Shown here piece after piece: positions 6,295 to 8,392 of a stretch of 8,392 nt of DNA (position 1 is its first letter; the number at the start of each line of letters is the position of its first letter). The notes beneath the pieces were generated by a model. It was given only the letters and a program-made list of their open reading frames with translations. It searched no databases and had not been told where the DNA came from. Origin of the DNA: Ekhidna sp. (GTDB lineage Bacteria > Bacteroidota > Bacteroidia > Cytophagales > Cyclobacteriaceae). The translations under genes were made by a program, and so were the position numbers. The DNA is taken from NCBI GenBank assembly GCA_028821635.1, contig JAPPDO010000330.1, positions 1-8,392 of the forward strand. Reading direction: 5' to 3'.

Positions 6295-7577
6295 TTTATT
6301 GCTTCTTCTAAGATTTCAGTAAACGCAACTATTTCTGAAAATGTATTGTAAAGGGGCACCGGAGCTACACGGATCACATTCGGTTCGCGCCAATCTAAAA
6401 CGACTCCTTGCTTAACTATTTTATTAAAAACTTCTTTTCCATGATTGGTCAGGAAAAGTGAAAGCTGACATCCTCTTTCATTTGGGTTAGAGGGAGTGAT
6501 TATCCTGATATTCTCTGATAGCACTCCGGATGAGCGAATCGACTCTTCAAGCAGGTTAGTCAACAGAGTACTCTTCCTCCTTAAATGCAACATTCCTGCC
6601 TCATCAAAGATTTGCAGCGAAGCCAAATGAGCGGCGTGGGAAATAATGTTTACATTGCTGAGCTGCCAACCGTCTACATTAGGAATAGGGTTAATTTGAT
6701 TGTCCATTTTGAAGCGTGCTTTTGCATCGTGACCCCACCATCCTGAGAGTCGGCTCAACGACTTGTTTTTCCCATGTTTTTCATGAATAAATAATCCTCC
6801 AACTCCGCCGGGACCTGAGTTTAAATATTTGTAGGTACACCAAACAGCAAAGTCTACCTCATCATCATGAAGACTCAGCGGGATGTTACCAATCGTATGG
6901 GCAAGGTCAAATCCCGCATAGGCTCCAACTTCATGAGCAGCTTTTGTGATAGACTTGATGTCAAAAAACTGGCCGGAGTAATACTGAACGCCGGGAAAGA
7001 TGACTAGTGCCAGTTCATTACTCAATTCATGAATCTTGTGTACAACTTCGGAGTTCGGGAGATATTCCGAGCCATCGCTTGATTCTAACTCAACAAGATA
7101 TTTTTTCGGGTCTAGACCTTTAGTTTCAATTTGAGAATAAACAGCATAAAAATCTGAAGGAAACGCTCCCTTTTCTATCAGCACTTTGCTTCTGCGGCCT
7201 TGAGGTTGATAAAAGCTAGCCATGGCCAGATGAAGGTTGGAGGTAAGGTTATTCATTGCTACTACCTCATGCTGCTTAGCACCAAGAATTTGGGATAGAG
7301 ATGATTTAGAATTTGTATGATAAGCTACCCATGGTTTCTCACCGGTAAAATGACCTTCAACCCCCTTATTTCTCCATTTTTCTAACTCATGTTCAATAAA
7401 TGTTTGGGTTGATTTAGGTTGAAGTCCGAGAGAGTTGCCACAAAAATAGATACATGGCTTTCCCTCTTTTTGTGGCAGATGAAATTGATTTCTATACTGG
7501 GCTAAAACGTCAGTCTCATCAAGTTTTTTTGCCTTTTCTTTAAGATCATTCAATTTGCTAGTCTGTATAGTTGGCAT
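6291..7577 (-). CDS. kynU: Kynureninase
   Basis: This PLP-dependent hydrolase cleaves 3-hydroxykynurenine (or kynurenine) to 3-hydroxyanthranilate (or anthranilate) plus L-alanine. The 428 residues fit the family. The N-terminal signature YFCGNSLGLQPK (44-55) is present. MNNLTSNLHL (108-117) and GAFPSDFYAV (137-146) supply cofactor-pocket residues. GFDLAHTIGN (222-231) contains Asp224, which holds the pyridine nitrogen, and His227. The Schiff-base lysine is Lys250 in CTYKYLNSGPGG, followed by the family's SGWWGHD (278-284). The C-terminal domain ends with VLDWREPNVIRVAPVPLYNT, which binds the substrate carboxylate. The start ATG (7575-7577) lies inside the 3' end of haaO, a 20-base overlap. 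Cytosolic; substrate comes from Kmo and product goes to HaaO. Confidence 0.96.
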   Translation of the reverse strand: MPTIQTSKLNDLKEKAKKLDETDVLAQYRNQFHLPQKEGKPCIYFCGNSLGLQPKSTQTFIEHELEKWRNKGVEGHFTGEKPWVAYHTNSKSSLSQILGAKQHEVVAMNNLTSNLHLAMASFYQPQGRRSKVLIEKGAFPSDFYAVYSQIETKGLDPKKYLVELESSDGSEYLPNSEVVHKIHELSNELALVIFPGVQYYSGQFFDIKSITKAAHEVGAYAGFDLAHTIGNIPLSLHDDEVDFAVWCTYKYLNSGPGGVGGLFIHEKHGKNKSLSRLSGWWGHDAKARFKMDNQINPIPNVDGWQLSNVNIISHAAHLASLQIFDEAGMLHLRRKSTLLTNLLEESIRSSGVLSENIRIITPSNPNERGCQLSLFLTNHGKEVFNKIVKQGVVLDWREPNVIRVAPVPLYNTFSEIVAFTEILEEAIK

Positions 7578-8088
7578 CCTTTTCCATGATCTGACCGCAA
7601 TTATCGCAGGTTCTTAATTCTTCAGAATTGAAAAACTCCTTAAATCTGGGGAGAAAGTCTTTTTCTATGTTGGTAAGATGAAAATAGGTTTCATGAAGTT
7701 TGTTGTTGCATCTGTCGCAGAACCAGAGAAGTCCGTCTTTATGATGAGGTTCTCTTTTTCTTTCGATTACCAGCCCCACGGTATTTTGAGGTCGTGCGGG
7801 AGAGTGCGGGACTTTAGCAGGATGCAAATACATCTCTCCTTCCTTTATTGGAATTTTCAATGCCTTCCCGTCCTCTTGAATCGCCACCTCTATACTTCCT
7901 TGTAATTGATAGAAAAGTTCTTCAGTTTCGTTGTAATGATAATCCCTACGAGCGTTGGGACCACCAACAATCATGACGATATAATCACTGGCATCAACGT
8001 ATAGATTTTTATTACTAACCGGTGGTTTTAACATATCCTTGTTTTCTGCTATCCACTTTTGAAGATTGAAGGGTTTTCTTACCGTCAT
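7558..8088 (-). CDS. 3-Hydroxyanthranilate 3,4-dioxygenase
   Basis: This small cupin opens the ring of 3-hydroxyanthranilate to 2-amino-3-carboxymuconate semialdehyde, which cyclises to quinolinate. The frame extends to a TTG at 8094, but the ATG at 8086-8088 is the better start. Counted from it (176 residues), the iron ligands are His51, Glu57 and His95 (DYHYNETEELFYQ, KVPHSPARPQ), the same numbers I recall for the Cupriavidus metallidurans enzyme. Substrate-binding Arg47 and Arg99 also coincide. The C-terminal rubredoxin-like second metal site of bacterial forms is present as CDRC (Cys124, Cys127) and CDNC (Cys161, Cys164); animal enzymes lack it. It is the first visible gene of the operon and its end overlaps kynU by 20 bases. 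Also known as nbaC or haaO; I leave the symbol blank because the naming depends on whether the pathway serves NAD synthesis or catabolism. Confidence 0.95.
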   Translation of the reverse strand: MTVRKPFNLQKWIAENKDMLKPPVSNKNLYVDASDYIVMIVGGPNARRDYHYNETEELFYQLQGSIEVAIQEDGKALKIPIKEGEMYLHPAKVPHSPARPQNTVGLVIERKREPHHKDGLLWFCDRCNNKLHETYFHLTNIEKDFLPRFKEFFNSEELRTCDNCGQIMEKDANYTD

Positions 8089-8392
8089 TTGCAAGATTCT
8101 TTTTAATAAAAGCCAGTAAAAAAAATAATTATAAATATAGGTGAAAAAAGAATATCAGTGAGTTACAATAATTTTAAAGCATACGAAAAAAAGCTATTAA
8201 AATTAGCTGATAATAGAGACGGGTATCCTGAATAAATTAATGAAACTAATAGTTAAAAAAGTGTGTGAACGGCAAGCAAAGTCTATGGTATCGAGGCTAC
8301 AAACTTTAATAATCTGACTAAATTAAAAGTTCAAACTAATCAAATTCCTTGAAAAGCTATGAATGTAGATCATTCAGCATTCTAGCTATCAT
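8089..8392. other. AT-rich region upstream of the kynurenine operon
   Basis: It should hold the operon's promoter. TATATTTA on the minus strand (near 8130-8140) is one base from TAnnTTTG, but no fitting -33 element was found, so I do not call it. On the plus strand 8158-8352 one frame reads KAYEKKLLKLADNRDGYPE then SKVYGIEATNFNNLTKLK with three stops between or around these pieces. It may be a decayed gene but matches no family I know. No RNA gene or riboswitch was recognised. Confidence 0.4.

Noticed and set aside
7678..7905. Plus-strand open frame inside haaO
   Set aside because: It is antisense to the metal-binding core of the dioxygenase; a shadow frame.
8089..8094. TTG start two codons upstream of the haaO ATG
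   Set aside because: The ATG at 8088 gives residue numbers that coincide with the characterised enzyme's metal ligands; no ribosome binding site favours TTG.
1..8392. CRISPR arrays, tRNA, rRNA or riboswitches
   Set aside because: No regularly spaced repeats, cloverleaf-like segments, conserved rRNA sequence or known aptamer pattern was found by eye.

Overview
The window looks like chromosomal DNA of a marine, proteorhodopsin-bearing Bacteroidota. Four things support this: Bacteroidota-style proteorhodopsin and Blh genes, remnants of type IX secretion (T9SS) C-terminal sorting domains, a TAnnTTTG-type -7 promoter element, and a low-GC coding background (about 38% G+C in one hand-counted 60-base line of blh). 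All five intact genes lie on the minus strand.

Left part (1-2537): gene-decay territory. Two remnants of the same IS5-family transposase face each other, copy 1 on plus (1-654, cut by the window edge) and copy 2 on minus (1911-2466). By eye both share one internal deletion that removes the catalytic DDE core, so they look like descendants of a non-autonomous, MITE-like derivative. Between them is a GC-richer broken gene on the minus strand. It resembles a large secreted adhesin-like protein, with a cadherin/Ig-like segment, then a HYR-like domain, then a T9SS type A sorting domain. A run of 16 G lies near its upstream edge, followed by an AT-rich stretch.

Middle (2538-4507): a light-harvesting cassette. 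Proteorhodopsin (3488-4237) has the D-T-E proton-pump motif, Met at the spectral tuning site and Gly at the position that opens a carotenoid-antenna fenestration. It is followed by blh (2538-3434), the beta-carotene cleaving enzyme that makes retinal. A terminator-like hairpin lies between them, directly against the blh start codon. A candidate promoter sits upstream of the rhodopsin, inside an inverted repeat.

At 4508-4564 the last 19 codons of another T9SS sorting domain survive, cut exactly where a third IS remnant begins (4565 to about 4920, minus). The rhodopsin-blh cassette is therefore bracketed by two same-orientation remnants of one IS family. This is compatible with past mobility of the cassette, but does not prove it.

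Right part (4954-8088): a tightly packed kynurenine-pathway operon transcribed haaO, kynU, kmo. Consecutive genes overlap by 20 and 4 bases. Together the enzymes convert kynurenine to 3-hydroxykynurenine (Kmo), then to 3-hydroxyanthranilate plus alanine (KynU), then to the aminocarboxymuconate semialdehyde that cyclises to quinolinate (HaaO). Quinolinate is the precursor for de novo NAD; the same intermediates also serve tryptophan catabolism. Tryptophan dioxygenase, kynurenine formamidase and quinolinate phosphoribosyltransferase are not in the window. The last 300 bases are AT-rich with no convincing gene.
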